A stretch of 20,717 nt of DNA from an uncultured Gemmatimonadota bacterium (GTDB taxonomy: Bacteria; Gemmatimonadota; Gemmatimonadetes; Gemmatimonadales; GWC2-71-9), in NCBI GenBank assembly GCA_937961295.1, contig CALGOK010000050.1:1-20717 (forward strand), read 5' to 3'. The position numbers and the translations under genes were made by a program. Within the stretch, counting starts at the first letter, position 1; each line of letters starts with the position of its first letter. Below the pieces are notes generated by a model, which saw nothing but the letters and a program-made list of their open reading frames with translations, was not told where the DNA came from and did no database searches. Shown here one piece after another: positions 1 through 7,182 of this stretch.

Positions 1-62
1 GCGACGCGGCGGCGGACGGGGCCCGCCTGGGCTTCCGCGCCCTCTCGGAGAGCCGAACCTGA
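1..62 (+). CDS. 3' end of an unidentified upstream gene (partial)
   Basis: The frame beginning at position 3 is open from the window edge and ends with TGA at 60-62. Its last residues read approximately DAAADGARLGFRALSESRT. The tail is too short and too low in complexity to assign a family. Its stop overlaps the proposed CTG start of bamA by four bases (CTGA, 59-62), which suggests one operon with translational coupling. The bamA frame is also open across these bases, so this assignment rests mainly on the overlap pattern repeated at other junctions in the window. Confidence 0.5.
   Translation, partial: DAAADGARLGFRALSESRT
47..61 (+). promoter_or_regulatory. Shine-Dalgarno and CTG start of bamA
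   Basis: GGAG at 47-50 lies eight bases before CTG at 59-61. No ATG, GTG or TTG occurs in the bamA frame between the window edge and the GTG at 269. That GTG lies inside the first POTRA domain and after a convincing signal peptide, so CTG 59 is the best start visible. Confidence 0.55.
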
Positions 63-2473
63 CCGCCTCGCGTCGGCGCGCTGCGGCGCGCCCCTGCCGC
101 TGGCTCGGCGCCGCGCTGGTCCTGGCCCTTGCCGCGGCGGCGCCGCTCGCGGCCCAGGACCCCGGCGCGGCCGGCTTCCCGCGCGTCGATAGCATCGTCG
201 TCGAGGGGAACGCCCGCCTGTCCAGCGAGCAGATCGCCACCGCCGCCGGCATCGTCCTCGGCACCGAGGTGACGTTCCGCGACGTCCAGCGCGCCATCCG
301 CACCCTCTTCGCCACGGGGCAGTTCGACTCGGTGCGCGTCGAGCAGCGCGAGGCGGACGGGCGCGTGGTGCTGGCGCTGGTGGTCACGGAGCGGCCGATC
401 CTGCGGGGCTGGGAGGTGACGGGCCCGCGCGAGATCTCGCCCCGCGACGTCCGGGACCGGGTGACTCTCGTCGCGGGACGCCCGCTCGATCGCGCCGCGC
501 TGGCCCGCTCGGCGTTCGCCATCGACTCGATGTACCGCGACGCCGGCTACTACGGTGTCCGCGTCAGCACGCGCACCGAGCCGATCGACGACGGCGTGCG
601 CGTGGGGATCGACATCCGCGAGGGCAACCGGGTGGTGATCTCGCAGGTGGCCGTCGACGGCAACACCGCGTTCCGCGACGAGGAGCTGGTCGGGGCGATC
701 GCCTCGAAGCCCGAAGGCTTCTGGTGGTTCCGCAGCGGCAAGGTCGAGGATGACCGGATCGAGCAGGACATCCGCCAGCGCCTTCCCGACTGGTACGGCG
801 ACCGCGGCTACGTCGACTTCCAGGTCACCGGCGACACCCTCCTGCCCGATCCCGAGACCGGCAAGGCGATCCTCCGGCTGGCGGTCGACGAGGGGCGCCA
901 GTACCGCGTCGGCAGCGTCGAGATCGTCGGCAACTCGCGCTTCTCCACCGAGGAGCTCGGCGCGCTGTTCCCGTTCGCCCTGCCCGAGCAGATCAACACC
1001 GGGGCCGAGCTCGGCACGGTGTTCAACCGCAGCGACTGGCAGACCGCGCGGCAGCGGATCGAGGACCTCTACGCGAACAGCGGCTACATCCGCGCCGCGA
1101 TCATCGCCCAGGAATCGCGCCGCACCGCGGCCGGCGACTCGCTGCCGCTGCTCGACCTCCGGATCGCCATCCAGGAGGGGTTGCCAGCCTACATCAACCG
1201 GGTCGAGATCGTCGGCAACGACGTCACCCACGAGCGGGTGATCCGCGAGGCGATCGTCATCCTGCCGGGCGAGCTGTTCAACCGCGAGCGCCTGATCCGT
1301 TCGTACCAGAACATCTCGAACCTGAACTTCTTCGAGCAGCCGCTGCCGGTGCCGGACATCGCGCCGCTCGACAACGGCGACGTCGACATCACCTTCCGGG
1401 TCACCGAGAAGCGGACCGGCAACATCAACTTCGGCGCGTCGGTGGGGCAGGGAACCGGCCTCGGCGGGTTCCTCGGCCTCGAGGAGCCGAACCTGTTCGG
1501 GCGCGGCAAGCGCGGCCGCCTGCAGTGGCAGTTCGGCCGCAACATCAATGACTTCCAGCTGAGCTATTCCGACCCGGCCGTGCTCGGCTCGCGCATCTCG
1601 AGCACCGTGTCGGTGTTCAACTCGCGGCAGCGATTCATCGTGGGCGACCTCGGCCGCCGGCAGCAGGAGGGCGGCTCGCTGCAGGTCGGCCTCCCCTGGC
1701 TCGGCTCCCGCTACTCGCGCGTCTTCGCGTCGTACGGCTTCCAGCGGATCCGCTTCACCGAGGGATCGGCCGACCTGCAGCAGCGCTTCCGCTGCTCGCC
1801 GTGCTCGCGCTCGACGCTGGGGCTCTCGTTCCTGCGGGACAACCGGATCGGGCTGCCGTTCCCGGTGGCAGGCTCGCTCGTCAACGTCGGGATCGAGCAG
1901 AACGGCGGCATCCTCGGCGGTACCGGCGACTACCAGAAGCTCGACCTCGAGACCCGCTGGTACACCCTGCTCGGGGGCGCCGGCGGCCAGCGGGGCTTCG
2001 GGGGCGGGATCCAGTTCACCCTCGGCATCACCGCCAAGAGCGGCTTCATCTTCGGCAACCCGGGCGGCTTCTTCACCGAGCTCTACTCGCTCGGCGGCGT
2101 CCAGTTCGGCGTCCCGCTGCGGGGCTACGACGAGTTCTCGATCACGCCCAAGGGATTCGACCCCAACGCCGCCTCCAACACCGCCAGCGCCGATGCCTTC
2201 GGCAAGGCCTACGCGGCGTTCACGGTCGAGGCCGGGATGCGCCTGTCACAGTCGGTGTACCTGAACACCTTCTTCGACGCCGGCAATGTCTATGGCAGTG
2301 TGCGCGCCTGGGACCCCACTCGTCTCTACAGGGGCGCGGGCGTGGGCGCCGCGTTAGTTTCCCCGCTTGGCCCGATCGGGGTCGACCTCGGCTACGGGTT
2401 CGACAAGACGGACGTCCAGGGCCGCCCGGACCCGGGGTGGAAGCTCCACTTCCGGCTCGGGAACTTCTTCTAG
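59..2473 (+). CDS. bamA: BamA, outer membrane protein assembly factor
   Basis: BamA is the central outer-membrane subunit of the BAM complex, which folds and inserts beta-barrel proteins. With the CTG start the product is 804 residues, normal for the family. An Arg-rich N-terminus is followed by a hydrophobic stretch ending in PLAAQ, a signal peptide (about 1-33). Five POTRA domains follow at roughly 42-112, 113-189, 190-279, 282-371 and 377-450, several opening with a V-x-V/I-x-GN strand. The 16-strand barrel runs from about 454 to the end. The conserved loop-6 RGF motif appears as RGY (688-690), and the C-terminus ends in a beta-signal, FRLGNFF. An unusual CSPC pair (C579, C582) sits in the barrel. 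The ompH/skp gene follows, the usual neighbour. An ordinary caller would begin at GTG 269, which would delete the signal peptide and half of POTRA1. Confidence 0.93.
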   Translation: MTASRRRAAARPCRWLGAALVLALAAAAPLAAQDPGAAGFPRVDSIVVEGNARLSSEQIATAAGIVLGTEVTFRDVQRAIRTLFATGQFDSVRVEQREADGRVVLALVVTERPILRGWEVTGPREISPRDVRDRVTLVAGRPLDRAALARSAFAIDSMYRDAGYYGVRVSTRTEPIDDGVRVGIDIREGNRVVISQVAVDGNTAFRDEELVGAIASKPEGFWWFRSGKVEDDRIEQDIRQRLPDWYGDRGYVDFQVTGDTLLPDPETGKAILRLAVDEGRQYRVGSVEIVGNSRFSTEELGALFPFALPEQINTGAELGTVFNRSDWQTARQRIEDLYANSGYIRAAIIAQESRRTAAGDSLPLLDLRIAIQEGLPAYINRVEIVGNDVTHERVIREAIVILPGELFNRERLIRSYQNISNLNFFEQPLPVPDIAPLDNGDVDITFRVTEKRTGNINFGASVGQGTGLGGFLGLEEPNLFGRGKRGRLQWQFGRNINDFQLSYSDPAVLGSRISSTVSVFNSRQRFIVGDLGRRQQEGGSLQVGLPWLGSRYSRVFASYGFQRIRFTEGSADLQQRFRCSPCSRSTLGLSFLRDNRIGLPFPVAGSLVNVGIEQNGGILGGTGDYQKLDLETRWYTLLGGAGGQRGFGGGIQFTLGITAKSGFIFGNPGGFFTELYSLGGVQFGVPLRGYDEFSITPKGFDPNAASNTASADAFGKAYAAFTVEAGMRLSQSVYLNTFFDAGNVYGSVRAWDPTRLYRGAGVGAALVSPLGPIGVDLGYGFDKTDVQGRPDPGWKLHFRLGNFF

Positions 2474-2550
2474 CCCCTCGCGGGCCCTACGGGCCCGCTC
2501 GGGGTGACAACAGCGCCCTCTGAGGGCCACTTGGGCCCGCTCGGGGTGAC
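2474..2550. repeat. Two tandem hairpin-forming intergenic repeats (CHPERSEGSA type)
   Basis: The gap after bamA holds two direct copies of GGGCCCGCTCGGGGTGAC at 2491-2508 and 2533-2550. The first forms a perfect inverted repeat, GCGGGCCC (2480-2487) and GGGCCCGC (2491-2498) around TAC, extended by CCCC (2474-2477) against GGGG (2501-2504). The second copy has a weaker stem, GGGCC (2524-2528) with GGCCC (2534-2538). Read on the minus strand, both start GTCACCCCGAGCG, and translation gives CHPERARRAREG-like peptides, the well-known spurious signature of a dispersed intergenic repeat. There is no T-run, so these are not canonical rho-independent terminators; they could act in mRNA stability or attenuation. 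Confidence 0.7.
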
Positions 2551-2570
2551 CACAGGCAGGAATGATGAGG

Positions 2571-3140
2571 ATGCAGAGCATGACCGGTCTCCGTACCGCC
2601 CTGATCGCGCTTGGCGCGGTCGCCCTCGCCGCCGCTGCTCCCGCGCTCGTCGCGGCCCAGGGCCAGGCCCCCACCCGGATCGGCTACGTGGCCGTGCAGG
2701 CGGTGCTCCAGCGCACCCCCGGCTACGCTCAGGCCGACTCGATCTGGAGCCAGGAGGAGGCGGGCTACCAGCGGGAGCTCACCCAGCTGCAGTCGCGGAT
2801 GGATTCCGCCACCGCGGCCTTCGACCAGCAGTCGGTCATGCTCTCGCCGAGCAACCGGGCGGCCGAGCAGCGCAAGCTACAGGACCTCGCGGGCCAGCTG
2901 AACCAGCGGGTCAACGAGCTGCGCCAGCGGGCCGCCGATCGGCAGCGCGAGCTGCTCGACCCGATCGAGGAACGCGTCATGGCGGTCATCGAGGGGCTGC
3001 GGGCCGAGGGGAACTTCGCGGTGATCTTCGATGTCAGTTCGCAGGGCAGCAACATCGTCGCCGCGGACAAGTCGCTCGACCTGACCCAGCGCGCCATCCA
3101 GCGGCTCACCGCCGCAGACGGCACCTCGGGGAACGACTGA
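2571..3140 (+). CDS. OmpH/Skp-family periplasmic chaperone
   Basis: Skp/OmpH proteins are periplasmic holdases that escort unfolded outer-membrane proteins to BAM. The product (189 residues) has a signal peptide ending near LVAAQ, then the family's opening strand (TRIGYVAVQAVL) and a long Gln/Arg/Glu-rich helical region with alternating hydrophobics, the tentacle coiled coil. A closing segment, FAVIFDVSSQGSNIV, matches the family's end strand, where FDV and the later D-LT element are typical. Possible starts are ATG 2562, 2565, 2571 and 2580. ATG 2571 has AGGA (2558-2561) nine bases upstream and ATG 2580 has GAGG (2567-2570), so either fits better than 2562. It lies between bamA and lpxD as in many Gram-negatives. 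Its TGA overlaps the proposed lpxD start. Confidence 0.88.
   Translation: MQSMTGLRTALIALGAVALAAAAPALVAAQGQAPTRIGYVAVQAVLQRTPGYAQADSIWSQEEAGYQRELTQLQSRMDSATAAFDQQSVMLSPSNRAAEQRKLQDLAGQLNQRVNELRQRAADRQRELLDPIEERVMAVIEGLRAEGNFAVIFDVSSQGSNIVAADKSLDLTQRAIQRLTAADGTSGND
3128..3139 (+). promoter_or_regulatory. Shine-Dalgarno and CTG start of lpxD
   Basis: GGGG at 3128-3131 (GGGGA to 3132) lies five bases before CTG 3137-3139, which overlaps the ompH TGA (3138-3140). The next standard start in frame, GTG 3218, would remove about 27 residues that align with the start of the LpxD uridine-binding domain. Confidence 0.5.
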
Positions 3141-4174
3141 CGCCAGCGTCTCGGGAGGGCCTCACTGCACAGGCGGTCGCCGATCTGGTCGGCGGCCGCC
3201 TGTCTGGCGATGGTGGGGTGTCATTGCGGCGGGTCCGCTCGCTCGAACGGGCCCGCGCCGACGAGCTCGCGGTGTGCTCGGGACCGAAGTTCCGGTCCGC
3301 GCTCGCGGCGTCCGCAGCCGGCGCCGTGCTGCTGCCATCCGCCTGCGAAGGCGACCCCGGACCAGCCACCCGGATCGTGGTCGACGACCCGATGGAGGCG
3401 ATGGTCGAGGTGGCCTGGGCGCTCGCTGGTGGTGCCGGGCCGGCACCGGGTGTCGCTGCCACCGCACGCCTCGGCACCGGGGTGACCCTTGGCCGCGAAT
3501 GTCGCATCGACCACGGTGCGGTGATCGGCGACGGCGTGGTGCTCGGCGACCGGTGTCGCATCGGCCCCCTGGTGGTGATCGAGCACGGGGTCACGCTTGG
3601 CGCCGATGTCGAGTTGGGTCCCCGCGTGGTGGTGCACGCCGGATCGGTGCTCGGCCATCGCGTCATCTGCAAGGCGGGGGCGGTCATCGGTGGCCCGGGG
3701 TTCGGGTTCCTCTCCTCGGAGGCAGGCCATCGGCGCGTCCCGCAGCTGGGCGGCTGCATCCTGGGAGACGATGTCGAGGTGGGCTCGAACAGCTGCATTG
3801 ACCGCGGCTCCCTCGATGACACCGTGATCGGCGAGGGGACCAAGATCGACAACCTGGTGCACGTGGCCCACAATGTCCGCATCGGCAGGCAGTGCCTCCT
3901 GATGGCCGGGGTTGGCGTCTCGGGGAGCACCCGGATCGGCGACGGCGTCATCCTCGCGGGGCAGGCGGGTCTGGTCGGCCACATCGAGATCGGCGACGGC
4001 GCTCGGATCGGAGCACAGGCCGGTGTGATCTCCTCGATCCCGGCCGGCGCGGCGGTGTCCGGCTATCCGGCGCGATCCCACCGGGAGTATCTCCGCGCCC
4101 AGGCCGCGCTGTACCGCCTCGCCCCGCACGTGGCGGCCCTCGAGGCGCTGCTCCGCAGGGATGACGATGGCTAG
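3137..4174 (+). CDS. lpxD: LpxD, UDP-3-O-acylglucosamine N-acyltransferase
   Basis: LpxD transfers a 3-hydroxyacyl chain from acyl carrier protein to the 2-amino group of UDP-3-O-acylglucosamine, the third step of lipid A synthesis, in the cytoplasm. From CTG 3137 the product is 345 residues, close to E. coli LpxD (341). The N-terminal domain (about 9-100) contains SGDG and CSGPKFRSAL, matching the uridine-binding domain. A left-handed beta-helix of hexapeptide repeats fills about 110-310, and the tail is a helix. The catalytic histidine is H245 in HVAHNV, and GPGFGF and DRGSLDDT are family signatures. It precedes lpxC-fabZ, overlapping it by 8 or 14 bases. The frame stays open back through ompH because of high GC, but the peptide there has no LpxD character. 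Confidence 0.93.
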   Translation: MTPASREGLTAQAVADLVGGRLSGDGGVSLRRVRSLERARADELAVCSGPKFRSALAASAAGAVLLPSACEGDPGPATRIVVDDPMEAMVEVAWALAGGAGPAPGVAATARLGTGVTLGRECRIDHGAVIGDGVVLGDRCRIGPLVVIEHGVTLGADVELGPRVVVHAGSVLGHRVICKAGAVIGGPGFGFLSSEAGHRRVPQLGGCILGDDVEVGSNSCIDRGSLDDTVIGEGTKIDNLVHVAHNVRIGRQCLLMAGVGVSGSTRIGDGVILAGQAGLVGHIEIGDGARIGAQAGVISSIPAGAAVSGYPARSHREYLRAQAALYRLAPHVAALEALLRRDDDG

Positions 4175-5438
4175 GCGCACCCTCAAGGCGACGGCATCGA
4201 TCTCCGGACAGGGACTGCACACCGGCGCGACGACGACGACGACCATCGGCCCCGGCGAGCCGGGCGCCGGGATCCGGTTCCGCCGCAGCGACCTGCCGGA
4301 CGCCCCGCCGGTGGCGGCCCGCGTCGGCAACGTCCGCGCGACCGAGCGTCGCACCGCCCTGGGCGTCGACCAGGCCGAGATCCAGACGGTGGAGCACCTG
4401 CTGGCGGCGCTGGCTGGGGCGGGACTCGATGACGCGCTGGTCACCCTCGATGGCCCCGAGCCGCCGATGCTCGACGGCTCGTTCCTGCCGTGGCTCGAGC
4501 TGATCGACCGCGCCGGGATCGTGGAGCATCCCGGCGAGCCGGCCGTAGTCCGGGTCACCCGCCCGTTCGAGGTCACCGCCGGGGATGCCCGCTACGTGGT
4601 CTCGCCCGATTCCGGGCTCCGGATCACGGCCACCATCGAATGGGCCCACCCGGCGATCGGGCGGCAGTCAATGGCGCTGGAGGTGACGCCGGAGGGGTTC
4701 CGGCGCGAGATTGCCCCTGCGCGTACCTTCGGGTTCGTGCACGAGGTGGAGGCGCTGCGGGCCCGCGGACTCCTGATGGGCGCCACCGGCGACATGGCGG
4801 TGGTCCTCTCGGAGGACGGGGTGGCTTCGGGCACGCTGCGCTGGCCCGACGAATTCGTCCGGCACAAGATCGGCGACGTGGTGGGCGACCTCGCCCTCCT
4901 CGGCGCCCGCGTGGAGGCGCACATCATGGCGGAACGGCCCAGTCACCAGGGGAACGTCGCGTTGGCACAGGAGCTGGCCCGCCGGGGCGAGCGGCGCGAT
5001 CCCAGCGCCCTCGACATCACCCGGATCATGCAGGTGATGCCGCACCGGTATCCGTTCCTGCTCGTCGATCGCATCCTCGAGATCGAGCCCGAGAAGCGGA
5101 TCGTCGGGCTCAAGAACGTGACCATCAACGAGCCGTTCTTCCAGGGCCACTTCCCGGGCCATCCGATCATGCCGGGCGTGCTGATCGTCGAGGCGATGGC
5201 GCAGGTCGGTGGCATGCTGCTGATGGACCACTTCGACGATCCGGAGTCGAAGGTGGTGTACTTCATGTCGCTCGACAACGTCAAGTTCCGCCGCCCGGTG
5301 CTGCCGGGCGACCAGCTGCGCTTCGAGCTGGAGATGGTGCAGTTCCGCGGCCGCACCTGCAAGATGCGCGGCGTGGCGTACGTGGATGGCCAGGCGGTCT
5401 GCGAGGCGGAGATGATGGCCCGGGTGGTGGACCGGTGA
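4161..5438 (+). CDS. lpxC/fabZ: LpxC-FabZ fusion: UDP-3-O-acyl-GlcNAc deacetylase and 3-hydroxyacyl-ACP dehydratase
   Basis: One 425-residue protein joins two enzymes. Residues about 5-275 are LpxC, the zinc-dependent, committed deacetylase of lipid A synthesis. The SGxGLHTG opening is present, the zinc ligands are H79 (VEHLL), H235 and D239 (RHKIGD), E78 is the catalytic base and H262 (PSHQGN) the catalytic histidine. Residues about 283-425 are FabZ, which dehydrates 3-hydroxyacyl-ACP in fatty acid elongation, with PHRYPFLLVDR and the catalytic H330 (GHFPGHP) and E344 (VEAMAQ). The linker is short and polar. LpxC and FabZ compete for the same 3-hydroxyacyl-ACP pool, and such fusions are known in Bacteroidota and relatives. 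ATG 4161 was used for numbering; ATG 4167 has better spacing to AGGG (4157-4160). It is coupled to lpxA by GTGA. Confidence 0.95.
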   Translation: MTMARRTLKATASISGQGLHTGATTTTTIGPGEPGAGIRFRRSDLPDAPPVAARVGNVRATERRTALGVDQAEIQTVEHLLAALAGAGLDDALVTLDGPEPPMLDGSFLPWLELIDRAGIVEHPGEPAVVRVTRPFEVTAGDARYVVSPDSGLRITATIEWAHPAIGRQSMALEVTPEGFRREIAPARTFGFVHEVEALRARGLLMGATGDMAVVLSEDGVASGTLRWPDEFVRHKIGDVVGDLALLGARVEAHIMAERPSHQGNVALAQELARRGERRDPSALDITRIMQVMPHRYPFLLVDRILEIEPEKRIVGLKNVTINEPFFQGHFPGHPIMPGVLIVEAMAQVGGMLLMDHFDDPESKVVYFMSLDNVKFRRPVLPGDQLRFELEMVQFRGRTCKMRGVAYVDGQAVCEAEMMARVVDR

Positions 5439-6211
5439 GCCATCGCATCCATTCCACGGTGCTGATCGACCCGTCGGCCGAGCTCGGTGCCGACGTGGAG
5501 ATCGGGCCGTTCGCGATCATCGGCCCCAACGTGGAGATCGGGTCCGGATCGCGGATCGCCGCGCGCGCGACGCTTGAGTGCAACGTGCGCCTCGGCGAGG
5601 GGGTCCACGTCGGCTCGTTCTTGATCCTCGGCGGGCCGCCGCAGGACCTCAAGTTCGGCGGCGAGGAGACCTGGGTCGAGATCGGCGACGGCACCATCAT
5701 CCGCGAGTACGCCACCGTGAATCGCGGGACCACCGCCTCGGGCGTGACCAGCGTGGGCCGCGAGTGCTTCATCATGACGTATGTGCACCTGGCGCACGAC
5801 TGCCACCTGGGCGACGGCGTGATCATCGCCAACGGGACCCAGCTGGCGGGCCACGTCACGATCGAGGACCGGGCGATCCTCTCCGGCCTGGTGGCCGTGC
5901 ACCAGTTCGTGAAGATCGGCGCGCACGCATTCGTCGGCGGCGCCACCCGCGTCAACCAGGACGTGCCGCCGTTCGTGAAGGCGGTCGGCAACCCGGTCGA
6001 GCTCTACGGCCTCAACTCGATCGGGCTCAACCGCTACGGGATGCCGAGCACCACCATCGCGGCGCTCAAGCGGGCGTACCGGATGTTCTTCAACTCCGAC
6101 CTGAACCTCGGCCAGGCGCTCGAGCGCGCGCGCAGCGAGCTCCCCGACCTCCCCGAGGTGGCCCACTTCATCGAGTTCGTGTCGTCGTCGCAGCGGGGCG
6201 TCCCGGCATGA
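5435..6211 (+). CDS. lpxA: LpxA, acyl-ACP--UDP-GlcNAc O-acyltransferase
   Basis: LpxA starts lipid A synthesis by moving a 3-hydroxyacyl chain from ACP to the sugar 3 position of UDP-GlcNAc. The protein is 258 residues (E. coli 262), with left-handed beta-helix hexapeptides over about 1-185 and a helical C-terminal domain ending SSSQRG. H118 and H121 in VHLAHDC correspond to E. coli H122 and catalytic H125, and H156 (AVHQF) to H160. At the chain-length ruler position (E. coli G173) a glycine, G169, is kept in FVGGA, which suggests a long acyl chain of about C14. The GTG start overlaps the lpxC-fabZ TGA (5435-5438). The neighbouring dehydrogenase raises the possibility that the acceptor is a 3-amino sugar nucleotide. 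Confidence 0.95.
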   Translation: MSHRIHSTVLIDPSAELGADVEIGPFAIIGPNVEIGSGSRIAARATLECNVRLGEGVHVGSFLILGGPPQDLKFGGEETWVEIGDGTIIREYATVNRGTTASGVTSVGRECFIMTYVHLAHDCHLGDGVIIANGTQLAGHVTIEDRAILSGLVAVHQFVKIGAHAFVGGATRVNQDVPPFVKAVGNPVELYGLNSIGLNRYGMPSTTIAALKRAYRMFFNSDLNLGQALERARSELPDLPEVAHFIEFVSSSQRGVPA

Positions 6212-7182
6212 CACCCATGCCGGTCGGCGTCGTGGGCGTCGGGGCGCTGGGGCGCCATCACGCGCGCCACTTCGCCGCGCTGCACGGCACCGACCTGGTG
6301 GGCGTGTACGACACCGACCGCGAGCGCGCCCGGCGCGTGGCGGAGGAAGCGGGGACGCGCGCCTTCGACGCCCTCCCCGACCTGCTCGGCGCGGTCCAGG
6401 CGGTGGTGGTGGCCGTGCCCACGGTGGCGCATCGCGAGGTGGGACTGGAATGCCTCGGTCGCGGGGTGTCGGTGCTGATGGAGAAGCCGCTCGCCAGCAC
6501 GCTCGCCGAGGCGGACGAACTCCTTGCCGAGGCTTCGCGACACGACCTCGTCTTTGCCGTGGGACACATCGAGCGGTTCAATCGCGCGGTGCGCGCGGCG
6601 ATGAACTATCTCGAGCGGCCGATGTTCCTCGAGGGGATCCGGCTGGCGCCGTTCCAGCCGCGCGGCACCGACGTGGCCGTGGTCCTCGACCTGATGATCC
6701 ACGACCTCGACCTGGCGAACCACCTCGTGGGCGGCGCGGCGTCGACCGACGTGCGCGCCAGCGGGGTGTCAGTCCTCTCGCCCCACCTCGACATGGTGAA
6801 CGCGCGGGTCGAGTTCGAGGGCGGGGCGGTGGCCTCGATGACCGCATCGCGGGTAGCGCGGGATCGGGTTCGCCGGCTGCGCATCTTCCAGCCGTCGGGG
6901 TACTTCTCGCTCGACCTCGCCTCGGGCGGCGGCACCTTCATGCGACTGCGCGAGGGGTGGCGTCCGGGCACCGGTTCGTCAATCCAGGAGATCGTCGAGA
7001 CGGTCGAGTTGCGGGCCCCCGAGGCCGACGCGATGGGGCTCGAGCTGGCGGCGTTTGTGGCCGCGGTGCGCGGCAACCCCGCCACCGTGGTGCGTGCGGA
7101 GGAGGGACGCACCGCGCTCGCGCTCGCCCTCGAGGTCTCCGCCGCGGTCCAGCGCACGCCGGTCCCCGCACTCGGGCGATGA
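6208..7182 (+). CDS. Gfo/Idh/MocA-family oxidoreductase in the lpx operon (GnnA candidate)
   Basis: The protein is a 324-residue NAD(P)-dependent sugar oxidoreductase. The N-terminal Rossmann domain carries GVGALG (about 10-15), and the family lysine K93 lies in EKPLA. The C-terminal alpha/beta domain has GHIERFN and a D161-x3-H165-D166 cluster (DLMIHDLD), the position of the usual catalytic histidine. Placement between lpxA and lpxB, with 4-base ATGA overlaps on both sides, indicates a role in lipid A or another cell-envelope sugar. Acidithiobacillus ferrooxidans GnnA belongs to this family, oxidises C3 of UDP-GlcNAc and is encoded in its lpx cluster; its partner GnnB, an aminotransferase, is absent here. 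The GnnA assignment is inference; other UDP-sugar or inositol dehydrogenases are possible. ATG 6217 is an alternative start. Confidence 0.85.
   Translation: MTPMPVGVVGVGALGRHHARHFAALHGTDLVGVYDTDRERARRVAEEAGTRAFDALPDLLGAVQAVVVAVPTVAHREVGLECLGRGVSVLMEKPLASTLAEADELLAEASRHDLVFAVGHIERFNRAVRAAMNYLERPMFLEGIRLAPFQPRGTDVAVVLDLMIHDLDLANHLVGGAASTDVRASGVSVLSPHLDMVNARVEFEGGAVASMTASRVARDRVRRLRIFQPSGYFSLDLASGGGTFMRLREGWRPGTGSSIQEIVETVELRAPEADAMGLELAAFVAAVRGNPATVVRAEEGRTALALALEVSAAVQRTPVPALGR

Noticed and set aside
2474..2504. A rho-independent terminator after bamA
   Set aside because: The stem is strong, but no T-run follows on either strand, and the downstream genes appear to belong to the same operon. 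It is listed as a repeat instead.
2354..2674. A small minus-strand ORF containing CHPERARRAREG
   Set aside because: This is the classic spurious translation of an intergenic repeat; it overlaps the ends of bamA and ompH.
2504..3136. An N-terminal extension of lpxD back to GTG 2504
   Set aside because: The extra residues overlap ompH in another frame, are Arg/Pro/Ala-rich and do not look like any LpxD domain; the LpxD family starts near 3137.
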